From positions 349,219 to 375,417 of the forward strand of contig CAUYUJ010006280.1 in assembly GCA_963575745.1 (NCBI GenBank): a stretch of 26,199 bases of DNA, read 5' to 3'. This document shows positions 17,857-26,013 of this stretch, piece by piece. The translations under genes and the position numbers were made by a program. The notes under the pieces are model-generated. The model saw nothing but the letters and a program-made list of their open reading frames with translations, did not search any database and was not told where the DNA came from. Each line of letters begins with the position of its first letter. Position 1 is the stretch's first letter. The stretch comes from Prorocentrum cordatum. Its lineage: Eukaryota > Sar > Dinophyceae > Prorocentrales > Prorocentraceae.

Positions 17857-19079
17857 TGCGTTGCTTTGGTGGCTCAGGGCTGGACGCTCGTCGTCCGGCT
17901 CGGTCCGCCGCCGAGGACGTTCGCCAGGGCCAAGGACCGGTCACGGCGCGCCAGAACCCGTTCGGACAAATATCCGGCAGGTATTCCCCTTGCCGGTGCC
18001 CAGGCTCCCTCGAGGTTAACCAAGTCGCCGAGAGGGTGGCTGCGGTGGCCCGCGCGCTTGCCGACTCCGGTGCCGACGTCAGCATCGAAGGCCTTCACCG
18101 GTCCTACATCTGGCAGTTGGATTCCTACGATTCCCTTCTCGACGAGGGTTGGTCAGACGCTCGTTTCTCTCATTGCCGGTTTGGTGCCGACTGCGACCGC
18201 CCGGTAAGGTTGCGATGTCGCGGCCAACGCCCCGACGCGCTGGAGGGATTATGTGGCATTGCCGGGGACGGGATCTCCTACCTCTGCGGGAGGACGAGCC
18301 CGCACCCGTACAGAGGTTTCGTCAGCCTGGCTTCCGACGGGCCCGAGGACGTGCATGACGGAGTTCTGGACGCTTGGGCGCACGAGCGCAAAGCATGGGA
18401 TGCGGGAGCGAAGCTGGCAGAGCCGGGAGCATCTTTGTCTTTGCCCAGCCCCTCCACTCCCACGGTCGCCTCTCAGGGCGATCGTGTCCGTCGCCAGTTT
18501 TCTCGTGGCGCCGACGGGGACAGTCAGCGGGAGGTGCGGCGTCGCGAAGATTCGACCTGTTCGGCGGGCCTTCGCAACGATGCTTGGGCTGTTCCTGCTG
18601 CTGGAGGGCTCTGGGATATCATGTGGACGGTGCGGGAGGCCATCATCGAGGTCCGCAGATCTACGCCGTCCCTCCAGAATCTGACGGATTGCTGTGGTTC
18701 TCCACCGGCCCGCCCGCCACCCGCCCCAGAAACGGTGTCTGCCCTACGCAGGGCTGTCGGGCGAGCGCTCGGAGCCCCCGGGGCAGAAGTGGAACGCACC
18801 CACCCTGCATCAGGGATTCGATGCCAGCTTGTGCAGAAGATCTTGAGGGTCACTCGGGACTCAGACGAAGAATTCGGGTCTTGGATGGAAGCGGGCGCGC
18901 CTATGGGAATTGCGCGCGCCATCAGCCCAGGGGTGCACGTTCCGTTGGCCGAGTCGCCCAGCATATTGCGCCCGGCTGATTTGGCATCTGGGGCCTTCAG
19001 GTTTACTTCCAATCATCCGTTTTTTGACGACAATTACGGGGAGATCGAACCACCCACGCTGGATATGATACGCTCGTAA
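17857..19079 (+). CDS. Gag-like frame of the recombinase retroelement
   Basis: One frame stays open from the TAG at 17823 to a TAA at 19077-19079, over 400 codons, while the other two forward frames are closed at several points. It begins in or just after the DinoSL but has no ATG near its start: no ATG in any frame occurs between 17857 and 18214. Its product is not recognisable as a known domain. The C-terminal part (from about 18840: VTRDSDEEFGSW to FRFTSNHPFFDDNYGEIEP) looks like protein that leads into the RT, because the RT frame follows in the same phase after the single TAA. It could therefore be a gag-pol fusion interrupted by one stop. Function as capsid protein is inferred from position only. 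Confidence 0.4.
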
Positions 19080-20666
19080 TTGTCCAAAGGATTCGGTGAG
19101 ACTTTCAGCAGCGAGGCCGAGGCGGCGGCGCGCTTCGGTCAGGTTTTCCCGGCGCCGCTGGGGAACGTCCGGAAGCGCAAGCACGACGGGTCGTTCAAGA
19201 ACCGTATCATTCAGGATCTCAAGACCAATCGGGTCAATTTGGCGGTTTCGACGCACGAGCGGGCCGTTCTCCCCCGCGGAATTGACCACTGGGTAGACTT
19301 GGCTGCCCTGGCGCAGCGTGCCCTCGGATGTTCCGGTGGGGTCGTGAAGGTGTTGATCTTGGACTTCAAGGACGCTTTCATGAGCATCCCATTGCACGAA
19401 GAGGAGCGAAGGTTTAACGTTGCCGTCAAGAGCCTCCGTCTCCAGGCGCAGGCCGGGTGATCGTATGGCGCGTGTTGGGTTTGGGAGGCAAGTCCAATCC
19501 TCTGGTTTACTCCAGATTTGCTTTGTTCGTGGCCCGGTCGACCCAGGCCACGTTGTCGGCAGACGTGGGCCGTCTGCAGCTGTATGTCGACGACCCTGCT
19601 CGGACGCTGGCCGGCACAGAGGCTGACGTCCAACTCAACGCGGATGTCGTCCTCGCATGGTGGCTCACGCTCGGGTTGGGCCTGTCGTGGGACAAGGGCG
19701 TTTTCACGTCAGGACACCACCAGTGGATCGGCATCAAGTACGACGTTGTAGATGGCACGGCGCACATGTCCCTCCCGCGGGAGTTCTTGGACGAAACGGC
19801 TGTGTTATTGCAGCTTTTTGCCAGGCGCGGCGGCGTTGCCCCGCTGTCGAAAGGCACGCTCGCTTGTGGGGAAGGTTTCCCGAATAGCACAAGTGGTGCC
19901 CGAGGCGGCGCCATTTGCTGGGTCATTGTGGGCAGCTATTACAGCCGCAGAAGCGGCCGCGCGCTCGTCCCAGCTTGAGGCTCCTCCGGGTCGCGTGGCA
20001 ATTCGCCGGTTTCCGGCTGCCGTTGCGTGGTTCCTGGGTTTGGTCCAAGGAGCAGTTGTTCTTTTGCGTCGTGTGGTGCGCGAATCACCGGACGACCAGC
20101 GCCTCCCGCCAGCGCCGGAGCACGTCGAGTTCGACGCTTCGCCATGGGGCTGTGGCGGCGTGTTGGTTAGAGGCGGCCAGCCCATGCAGTATTTTCATTG
20201 CGCGTGGACGGACTACATTTGCCAGCGTTTCGGGGCCACAACAGGAGACCCGAAATGGCAGATTTTATGGGAGACCATCGCTGTCCTCCTGTGTTTGCTC
20301 GTCTGGGCAGACGAATATGCAGTCTCACAGCACGTTACCATCTGGGGTGACAACTTGGGTGCCCTCACGGGCGCCGCAAATTTTAAAGGTCGTAGGTTTT
20401 TGAACGCAGTTACTCGTGAGATCTCGTGGCGAAAAGCTGCGTATCGATGGAGCTATTCGGTGGCCCACCTGCCATCAGAGGCAAATGTCTGGGCCGATTC
20501 CCTCTCTAGGCTCGCGGCTGTCCCGCCGATGCCCTTCCCCGAGGCGCTTTTGGCCGCCAAGGCCGTTCCCCCGCCGGCGCTCGATGTGATTTGGCGGGCG
20601 TGGTTAGCGGATTGCCCGCCACCGCGCCCGGCAATGACTCAGCGGTCCGCGGGGGAGGGTGTTTAG
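19080..20666 (+). pseudogene. Reverse transcriptase-RNase H of the recombinase retroelement
   Basis: RT motif A (LILDFKDAFMSIPLHEEERR) lies at about 19356-19410 in the frame that follows gag. Near 19425-19450 the frame shifts, and the next frame carries VLGLGGKSNPLVYSRF (motif B-like) and LQLYVDDPA (motif C, YVDD at 19583-19594). A second shift near 19850 returns to the first frame for RNase H: EFDASPWGCGG (about 20127), WETIAVL (about 20270), IWGDNLGAL (about 20341) and HLPSEANVWADSLSRL (about 20466-20513), giving the four acidic residues of the active site. The stop is TAG at 20664. RT type and domain order fit DIRS-like elements. No methyltransferase domain follows, which is more like Ngaro than DIRS. 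Confidence 0.85.
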
Positions 20667-20899
20667 GGCGCGGGGAGTGCAAGCAGCTGCGTGCCGCGAG
20701 GTGCCCAAAACATCAAGACATTATTGTTGTCCTCGAGGTCACGCGCTGATTAAAGATCTTTTCCTCCCTCTCCTCTCCCCTCGCCTCTCTCTGCCCTCCC
20801 CTTTCTGCCCTCACTTTCCGTGCCCCTGCATGTTGGCATCTCGGTGCAAGGTTGCCAGGCCGCCATTCCGCATGCCGGTCCGTCCCTTGGATTCCTCCC

Positions 20900-22541
20900 A
20901 TGTGGCGGCGTCGTCGGCCGAGGGGGGATTTAGTTCCGCTAGCCTCCAACCGCCTCCGGCGGGATTTGGGGTCTGGTTTGGCGGCTGCTCCATTAGGGGC
21001 CCTAGCTGGAGGCCATTCCGCTCTAGCTGGGTCTGGGGCTAGTCCTCGAACTGGGGATGAGGTGCGTGCGGCTTCCACTGCACAACCTGCCCCCGCGGCA
21101 GTTTTTGGGCTGCGTGCTGGCGCGCCTGGCCGGCGGGAGTACGCTCGGGGAGCATTGCCGGACCTCGGAACAGCCGAGTTGCGCTCTGCTGCACTGGAAG
21201 TTTTTTCGAAGGCCGCGTACGCGGAGTCGTCACGGGCATTTGCGGCCTCCAGGCTCAAGACGTGCCGGAAGCTTGTGGACATGTGGGGGTTGAACCTTCT
21301 CCCTCTCACTGCTGTGACGGTCAACGCTTTGGGGGCCAGTCTTAAAGCGGGTAGGTATCGTTCCGCCCGATTGTATTTGTTTGCTGCACGCGTGGAGGCA
21401 GAGCGGCAGGGACACGCGGTAGATCAGTGCGCGGCGCGAGCTTTGAAGGACGCAGCGCGGTCCTGTGAGAGAGGCATGGGCCCGAGCTCGCAGGCTTCTG
21501 CGCTACCATTCTTGGACCTTCACCGGCTCCCCGACGGCCATGCGCCTTGGGTTGACGGGGGGCCCGCAAACCCTAAGCTCATGATCGTCGCCGGCGCCTG
21601 GTGGCTACTGCGCGAGATCGAGATATTTTGCATCAGGGCCAAGTTCGTAGTTCCTTCCGGTTCTGGCGCTGTGTTGCAGATGTCGTGGAATTTACCGGCT
21701 TCCAGGCCTGACCCCGAGGCATTAGGGGCCGTCCCACGGTTGCTGCTGCCCATCAGGTAGTTTGGGGCCAATCTGCCCAGCCCACACTTTGGCAGCGCAG
21801 GCACGGTGGCTGAAGGCTCAGTTCCCGGATTTGTTTTCCGACGGGATGCCACTCCCCGATTTGCCAATGTTCCCCGACATTCAGGGCAACCCGTGCTCGA
21901 AGGTTGCGGTTGCGGCAACCATTGCCAAGGCGGCTGAGCTTTTGGGGTTGCCCTTGCGGGGGCCTGGCGGGGAAGAAAGGTGGACTGAGCATTCACTTCG
22001 CGTGACAGGCGCGCAAGGTCTGTCGCAGGCGGGTCTCGACACTTGGGCAATTCAGATGCTGGGTCGTTGGGGCTCGTCGGCCGTCTTAGGGTACATACGC
22101 GCAGCGCCCTTGTCACATTCTGCGCGTTGGGCGCTGCAGGCGTCGCGTGGTGCTGCCGCCAGATCCTCGGATGATGCGTTCGAGGAGCAGGCCGCGAAGC
22201 GACCTCGTAATTTTTGCGGCGTGCCTCACACTCACCAGGCTGGTACAGAGCTCACGGCACAGGTGGCCGAGTTAGCCACCACGGTCAGCTCCCTCCCCCC
22301 ATTTGTACAGAATCTGCGCTCGTCGGTCGTGCACCGGGTGCAGGAGGGCTCGGTCCAGACATGCCCTTCGGTTTGGCGGACCTCTTGTGGCTGGCAGTTC
22401 GGTCTCGCCAGCCATAGGAGAATTATGTCCACGCCCACGTTTCACAAGCTGATTTGCGAGAGGTGTCTCCCGTCAGAGAGACAGGCCGCTAAGAATGCCT
22501 TCCGTGCATCTGTCGAGGCCAGCGCTGGTAGCAGTCCGTAA
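20900..22541 (+). pseudogene. Tyrosine recombinase of the retroelement, one frameshift
   Basis: The N-terminal part has a helical Ala/Arg-rich region (about 21180-21480) like a SAM-type core-binding domain. The catalytic part shows WWLLREIEIF (first Arg, about 21600), then after a shift near 21730 HSLRVTGAQ (His-x-x-Arg at 21990-22001), LGRWGSSAVLGYIR with Trp at 22068-22070 and the nucleophile Tyr at 22092-22094. The shift shows because CCC-type and CPAH residues follow in the second frame, while the first stops at 21760. The C-terminal extension ends with SCGW ... CERC, a possible zinc site. The stop is TAA at 22539. The ATG at 20900 is the first in frame, but the true start is uncertain. 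Tyrosine recombinases integrate the circular cDNA of such elements. Confidence 0.85.
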
Positions 22542-22550
22542 TCGCAGTTT

Positions 22551-22777
22551 GGGGCGCGGGCATTCGGGGGATTGCCTCCCCGTGTGCCGGCGATTATGCT
22601 CCAGCGCGATGAACTGTTGCCACGCGAGAGAAAACATGCCATCATGTCTCTTTTCTGTTCCTCCTCCTTCTCCTCCCCCGCCAGCCGCATCACGACGGTG
22701 AGGCAGGAAAAAGAGCCACACTTTGTTGGCGTGATCTTTGTTGGCCTGGGTGAATCTCTTCGCACACCAACCCGACC
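22551..22777 (+). repeat. Repeat X1 (3' untranslated region of the element)
   Basis: Begins 10 bp after the recombinase stop with GGGGCGCGGGCATTCGGGGG and ends CACCAACCCGACC. Near-identical to X2 (23000-23234). Includes a C/T-rich stretch and GCCACACTTTGTTGGCGTGA. Confidence 0.85.
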
Positions 22778-22886
22778 TTGCGCGGGAGTCTGACGCAACA
22801 AAATTGTCACGAAAGTTTGCTCCCAAATGCGTTGCGTCCCCATCTTAATTTGGGGCGGCTTGGGAGGGCAGGCCAACGCATGTGTT
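22778..22886 (+). repeat. Repeat L2
   Basis: Second copy of L, ending GCATGTGTT and joined directly to R2; the L2/R2 join is the same type of junction as L1/R1. Confidence 0.85.
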
Positions 22887-22981
22887 GGGGAATGCATGTG
22901 ATGCACAAAAGAACAATGGAGCCGGCCTATGGCATTGCGGTCGTGGCCATTTTGGCTTCAGTGTCCATACCATTTGATTTT
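22887..22981 (+). repeat. Repeat R2 with degenerate spliced leader
   Basis: Starts GGGGAATGCATGTGATGCAC. The leader-like stretch at 22941-22961 is identical to that in R0, with the four changes from DinoSL. It is followed by GTCCATACCATTTGATTTT, as in R0, and then by X2 rather than by coding sequence. Confidence 0.85.
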
Positions 22982-22999
22982 CCCACCACATCCCTCCCT

Positions 23000-23234
23000 G
23001 GGGCGCGGGCATTCGGGGGGATTGCCTCCCCGTGTGCCGGCGATTATGCTCCAGCGCGAGGAACTGTTGCCACGAGAGAAAACATGCCATCATGTCTCTC
23101 TTCTGTTCCTCCTCCTTCTCCTTCCCCCCCAGCCGCATCACGACGGCGAGGCAAGAGAAAAAGCCACACTTTGTTGGCGTGATCTTTGTTGGCCTGGGTG
23201 AATCTCTTCGCGCACCAACCCGATATTGCGCACC
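23000..23234 (+). repeat. Repeat X2
   Basis: Second copy of X, with an extra ATTGCGCAC-like insertion at its end (about 23224-23232) relative to X1. Confidence 0.85.
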
Positions 23235-23343
23235 TTGCGCGGGAGTCTGGCGCAACGAAATTGTCACGAAATTCGGCTCCCAAATGCGTTGCGTCCCCAT
23301 CTTAATTTGGGGCGGCTTGGAAGGGCAGGCCAGCGCATTTGTT
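23235..23343 (+). repeat. Terminal repeat L3
   Basis: Third L copy; ends GCGCATTTGTT at the right boundary of the element, followed immediately by module M (ATGGGAAGCGGG). Confidence 0.85.
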
Positions 23344-23419
23344 ATGGGAAGCGGGAGGCGGGAGGGGAAAGGAGAGGATGTTCTGGGAAAGCAAGAACCC
23401 CACTCAGGATGTGGGGAAA
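23344..23419 (+). repeat. Module M, copy 4 (right flank of the retroelement)
   Basis: ATGGGAAGCGGGAGGCGGG, then GGATGTTCTGGGAAAGCAAG and CCCCACTCAGGATGTGGGG, matching 16769-16841 closely. It is the right half of the target in which the retroelement inserted. Confidence 0.8.
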
Positions 23420-23578
23420 AATCAGGGCGGGAGGTTTTGGGCTCTTTTCGGCCCCGGGGGGCCCTCGAAGGGCCTCGGGACCGTCAAGGCAGGACTCGGG
23501 ACAGAAAACGGGTCCTGGGGAAAGGGTCGGGACTTCTTCGGACGCCGTCCTGAAAACATCAGGACGTCGCATGTCTGG
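23420..23578 (+). repeat. Dispersed repeat P, copy 2
   Basis: TCAGGGCGGGAGGTTTTGGG start, CGGCCCCGGGGGGCCC core, GGGTCGGGACTTCTTCGGAC, and AACATCAGGACGTCGCATGT end, matching P copies 1 and 3. Confidence 0.75.
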
Positions 23579-23586
23579 GTACTGGA

Positions 23587-23734
23587 GTCAGATCCGCTAC
23601 AGGAGGAAGACTCAAGAATAGTCCAAAAGTAGTTTGGGGACGATTCTTTGATTATTTTTTCAAGCATGTTTAAATATTTTTGGACTATTTTTCCTTTTTC
23701 CTCCAAAATCCGCCTGTAGGAGGACATGCCCGAC
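23587..23734. mobile_element. Family-1 MITE, copy c
   Basis: Left end shortened (GTCAGATCCGCTACAGGAGG), then CTCAAGAATAGTCCAAA; right end AATCCGCCTGTAGGAGGACA and TGCCCGAC. It lies between GTCTGGGTAC (23572-23581) and its perfect reverse complement GTACCCAGAC (23763-23772). Confidence 0.75.
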
Positions 23735-23764
23735 CTAAACTTGTACCCTGCATTCAACCCCCGT

Positions 23765-23955
23765 ACCCAGACAGCGGGCGTCTCGCAAAAGTCGAGACGG
23801 AGTTTTGTTTTGGTTGCTTTCGGCCTCTCGAGGCCTTCGCTGGGCCTCGGGATTCTCACAAACAGAATCTGGATAAAGAGTCGGCCCCCGGGAAGTGGTC
23901 GGGAGGTCGGGAGCCCGTGTCTCGAACAAATCGGGACGTCGGGTGTTTGGGCATA
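23765..23955 (+). repeat. Dispersed repeat P, diverged copy
   Basis: Shares the ordered blocks TTCGCTGGGCCTCGGGA, GTCGGCCCCCGGGAAG, GGTCGGGA and a GGGACGTCGGGTG end with the other P copies, with many substitutions. Confidence 0.5.
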
Positions 23956-23966
23956 TCAATGACGCA

Positions 23967-24099
23967 CGATGTGGATGCCAGGGTTTTGGACGGCCATGTC
24001 GGCACTTTGCGAGCGGGGCGCGGCCAGCAAGAGCGGCCAAGGATGGGCCGAGGGGAAATTTTGCAAGGGTAGCCTTGGATCGACGTTCATCCTTACGCG
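23967..24099 (-). mobile_element. Related copy of the 14106-14286 MITE, reverse orientation
   Basis: Its reverse complement contains CGTAAGGAT, CTACCCTTGCA, CCCATCCTTGG, TGGCCGCGCCCCGCTCGCAA and GGCATCCACATCG in the same order as 14121-14260. The outermost TIR bases are not conserved. Confidence 0.6.
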
Positions 24100-24283
24100 C
24101 CGGTCGTTGAAAGTGGGTATTTTTGGACCTCCAGGTCCCAATCCACTTTAGGCACCTCCCGTCTTCAAGGATCGAGAATTCTCCCTCTTCCCTCGTCCTC
24201 CGGGGTCGCGCAGAAGCCCAGTCTGCTTTCACCGCCTTCTTACTTACTGTTTTCACTTGCTTCTTCCGAACGACGGGTACAAT

Positions 24284-24297
24284 GCGGGTTGACTGTA
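24284..24297. repeat. Isolated end of the TA-type MITE
   Basis: GCGGGTTGACTGTA is identical to the right terminus at 14273-14286, including the final TA. The matching left end was not found nearby. Confidence 0.5.
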
Positions 24298-24454
24298 CGG
24301 TCGGTTCGTTTCGTGTCGACCAGTGGCGACCCCGCCGCCGCCATCGACCCAGAATCAGTCGATGCTGAACGAGCTGACGATTCCGAAACGGCCGATCCTT
24401 CAAGGTCGAACGACCCCCGCGGTGTCAGGAACCAACGCTGGGGTGGACGCGACA

Positions 24455-24616
24455 CCCCAGACATGCGACGCCCTGATTTTTGTCAGGACTGCGCCCCTGG
24501 AAGTCCCGATCCTTTCCCCGGGACCGGCTTTCTGTCCCGAGTCGTTTTGTTGACGGTTTCGAGGCCCGGCGAGAGCCCCCTCGGGCCAAAAATAGCCAAA
24601 AACCTCCCGCCCTGTC
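24455..24616 (-). repeat. Dispersed repeat P, copy 3, reverse orientation
   Basis: Reverse complement of the P unit: ACATGCGACGCCCTGATTTT, TTTCCCCGGGACCGG, AGTCGTTTTG and AACCTCCCGCCCTG. Confidence 0.75.
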
Positions 24617-24626
24617 TTAGGCGAAA

Positions 24627-24775
24627 TGAACAATTGACAATAGACAACAGCCAATCGACAATTGCCCAAATAGCCACTAGACAATAGACAAATAGCCAAC
24701 CGTCGACAAATTGCCAATAGCGGAAACATAGCCAAAGGGCCAATAGACAATAGCCCAAATAGCCGAACATGGCCC
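24627..24775. repeat. Degenerate CAATAGAC/AAATAGCC repeat
   Basis: A patchwork of CAATAGACAA, CAAATAGCCA and CAATTGCC-like units in AT-rich sequence, unlike its GC-rich surroundings. No regular period. Confidence 0.75.
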
Positions 24776-24865
24776 AACAAAGATTTTACGGCGCGATCCT
24801 GTCTGGGACACGAGCGCTGCCGTCGTCTCGTTGCGCGCTCGCTCGAGGAGCTCCTCGTGTCCGCG

Positions 24866-24975
24866 GGGGGGGGGGCACCGCCCCCCAGGGGGGGGGGCCT
24901 CCGCTGCCAGGCTCGTGCGGGCCTCGCTGCCCGGCTGCGCGAGTGCACCGCAGCAGGTCGCGTAGGGCACCGCTC
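24866..24975 (+). repeat. Dispersed GC-rich repeat E, copy 2
   Basis: Matches 14448-14575 in block order, ending GTGCACCGCAGCAGGTCGCG. It is followed by the direct repeat at 24979 instead of the MITE target sequence. Confidence 0.7.
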
Positions 24976-24978
24976 GGG

Positions 24979-25013
24979 TACAGCCAGGACCCCAGGCAAG
25001 GGGACCCGGTTAG
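24979..25013 (+). repeat. Direct repeat flanking family-1 copy d (left)
   Basis: TACAGCCAGGACCCCAGGCA then AGGGGACCCGGTTAG; repeated at 25206-25240 with two changes. Confidence 0.8.
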
Positions 25014-25020
25014 CATTCTA

Positions 25021-25200
25021 TCGGGCCTGTTCCCCTACAGGGAGGTGTTCGACGAAAAACAAAACATGCCCCAAAAATGCCCCAAAGAGGTCAAACAATA
25101 GTCAAAAAATAGTCCCCAGAACATTTTTGGATTATTTTTGGATTATTTTCGCGGTATTCTTTTTCCGTAGAAAATCCCTTTGTAGGGGGACAGGCACGAC
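25021..25200. mobile_element. Family-1 MITE, copy d
   Basis: Left end TCGGGCCTGTTCCCCTACAG, right end TTTGTAGGGGGACAGGCACG then AC. Longer interior (180 bp) with AGTCAAAAAATAGTCCCC and GGATTATTTTTGGATTATTT. Confidence 0.75.
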
Positions 25201-25205
25201 TTAAG

Positions 25206-25240
25206 TATAGCCAGGACCCCAGGTAAGGGGACCCGGTTAG
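25206..25240 (+). repeat. Direct repeat flanking family-1 copy d (right)
   Basis: TATAGCCAGGACCCCAGGTA then AGGGGACCCGGTTAG, matching 24979-25013. Confidence 0.8.
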
Positions 25241-25445
25241 TAGTAGGGCCCCGGAGCCACTGAATTTGCCAGAATCACTAAACCAGGTCTGCCGTAGTTG
25301 GTGCTTTTCGGGTGCCGGCAGTTCCGGTTAGTGAAACGGGGCGGGGAGGGCGTCCCCCAGTACACATCACTAAACCAGGTCCCATTGAACCCAGTTTTGC
25401 CAACGCCCGAACCGCGTTGGGCCAGGCCTCGCGTCTAGGCTTAGA
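25241..25445. other. No gene; contains the empty MITE target
   Basis: Holds two direct copies of ATCACTAAACCAGGTC (about 25275 and 25367) and, at 25410-25445, GCGTTGGGCCAGGCCTCGCG, the unoccupied counterpart of the site of the 14580-14774 MITE. Confidence 0.6.
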
Positions 25446-25598
25446 CAGGGCATGTCCCTCTACAGGAGGGATATTCCAGGAGTCATGCACAAGACGGTCT
25501 TGTGACGAGTGCTCGTGCTCTTTGTCATGATCGTTTCACCAGTGCTCGGCAGTGCTGTATGTCCTTTCCAGCTTTGCCTGCAGGAGGACATGCCCGAC
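25446..25598. mobile_element. Family-1 MITE, copy e
   Basis: Left end CAGGGCATGTCCCTCTACAG, right end GCCTGCAGGAGGACATGCCC then GAC. The inverted similarity extends outward (TCTAGGCTTAG on the left, CTAATCCTAGA on the right). The interior differs from copies a-d. Confidence 0.75.
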
Positions 25599-25612
25599 CT
25601 AATCCTAGATGA

Positions 25613-25799
25613 GGTCCGAGTAGATGGGGTCGGAGGATCGCGCCGTATAGTCGATGCGACTCGATGTGAAGCCCGATGTTCTCCACCCTGGCGTCGCCGA
25701 TGCATCGCCGATGTCGCCGATGCATCGCCGACGCAGCGGCGATGTATCGCCGATGTATCGGCGATGCGGCGCGATCCTCCGACCCCATCTGCTCCGACC
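25613..25799. mobile_element. Palindromic element with GATGGGGTCGGAGG ends
   Basis: A perfect 23-bp inverted repeat (25623-25645 and 25767-25789; begins GATGGGGTCGGAGGATCG) extends to 33 bp with two mismatches. The interior contains tandem and inverted TCGCCGATG(C/T)A units (25700-25765). No protein. Confidence 0.8.
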
Positions 25800-25832
25800 C
25801 CATGAGGGAGGTCTCTACTCTCGGAGCTCAAT

Positions 25833-26003
25833 GGACGGGGGTCAATACAAAGGGGGGTCAGTCAGAGCGCCAGATCTTGCAGGACCCTGCAGAGCTAGGG
25901 GTGCAGTGACCCGGGCTAGCGCGCAGGATCCTGGAAGGTCCTGCAGGATCTTGCAGGACCCTGCAAAGCTCGACTGACCCGGGTTTGCATTGACCCGGGT
26001 CAG
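25833..26003. mobile_element. Hairpin element with GGGTCA-rich ends
   Basis: The left arm (GGGGGTCAATACAAAG, GGGTCAGTCAGAGC) pairs with the right arm (GCTCGACTGACCCGGG, TTTGCATTGACCC). The centre has two copies of GATCTTGCAGGACCCTGCA, which is itself a dyad (GCAGG/CCTGC). Confidence 0.65.
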
Positions 26004-26013
26004 TGGACCCCCG

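Larger units (their letters stand above)
17564..23343 (+). mobile_element. Tyrosine-recombinase retrotransposon (DIRS/Ngaro/PAT-like) with split direct repeats
   Basis: The element codes for a gag-like frame, RT-RNase H and a tyrosine recombinase on the plus strand. Terminal sequences fall into three blocks: R (starts GGGGAATGCAT), L (TTGCGCGGGAGTC to CGCATTTGTT) and X (GGGGCGCGGGCATTCGG to CCAACCCGA). Order: R0 17564-17658, L1 17673-17781, R1 17782-17856, coding, X1 22551-22777, L2 22778-22886, R2 22887-22981, X2 23000-23234, L3 23235-23343. Apart from the extra L1-R1, this is the A1-coding-B1-A2-B2 split direct repeat of PAT/Ngaro elements (A=R, B=X+L). The outer ends L3 and R0 would join as TTTGTT-GGGGAATGC, exactly the internal L1/R1 junction. 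An alternative is three head-to-tail elements, the outer two internally deleted. Confidence 0.85.

Noticed and set aside
17835-17900. An SL RNA gene
   Set aside because: The leader is exact, but it is followed by TGCG instead of a GT donor, and I see no short intron with an Sm-type site; the context is a retroelement repeat.
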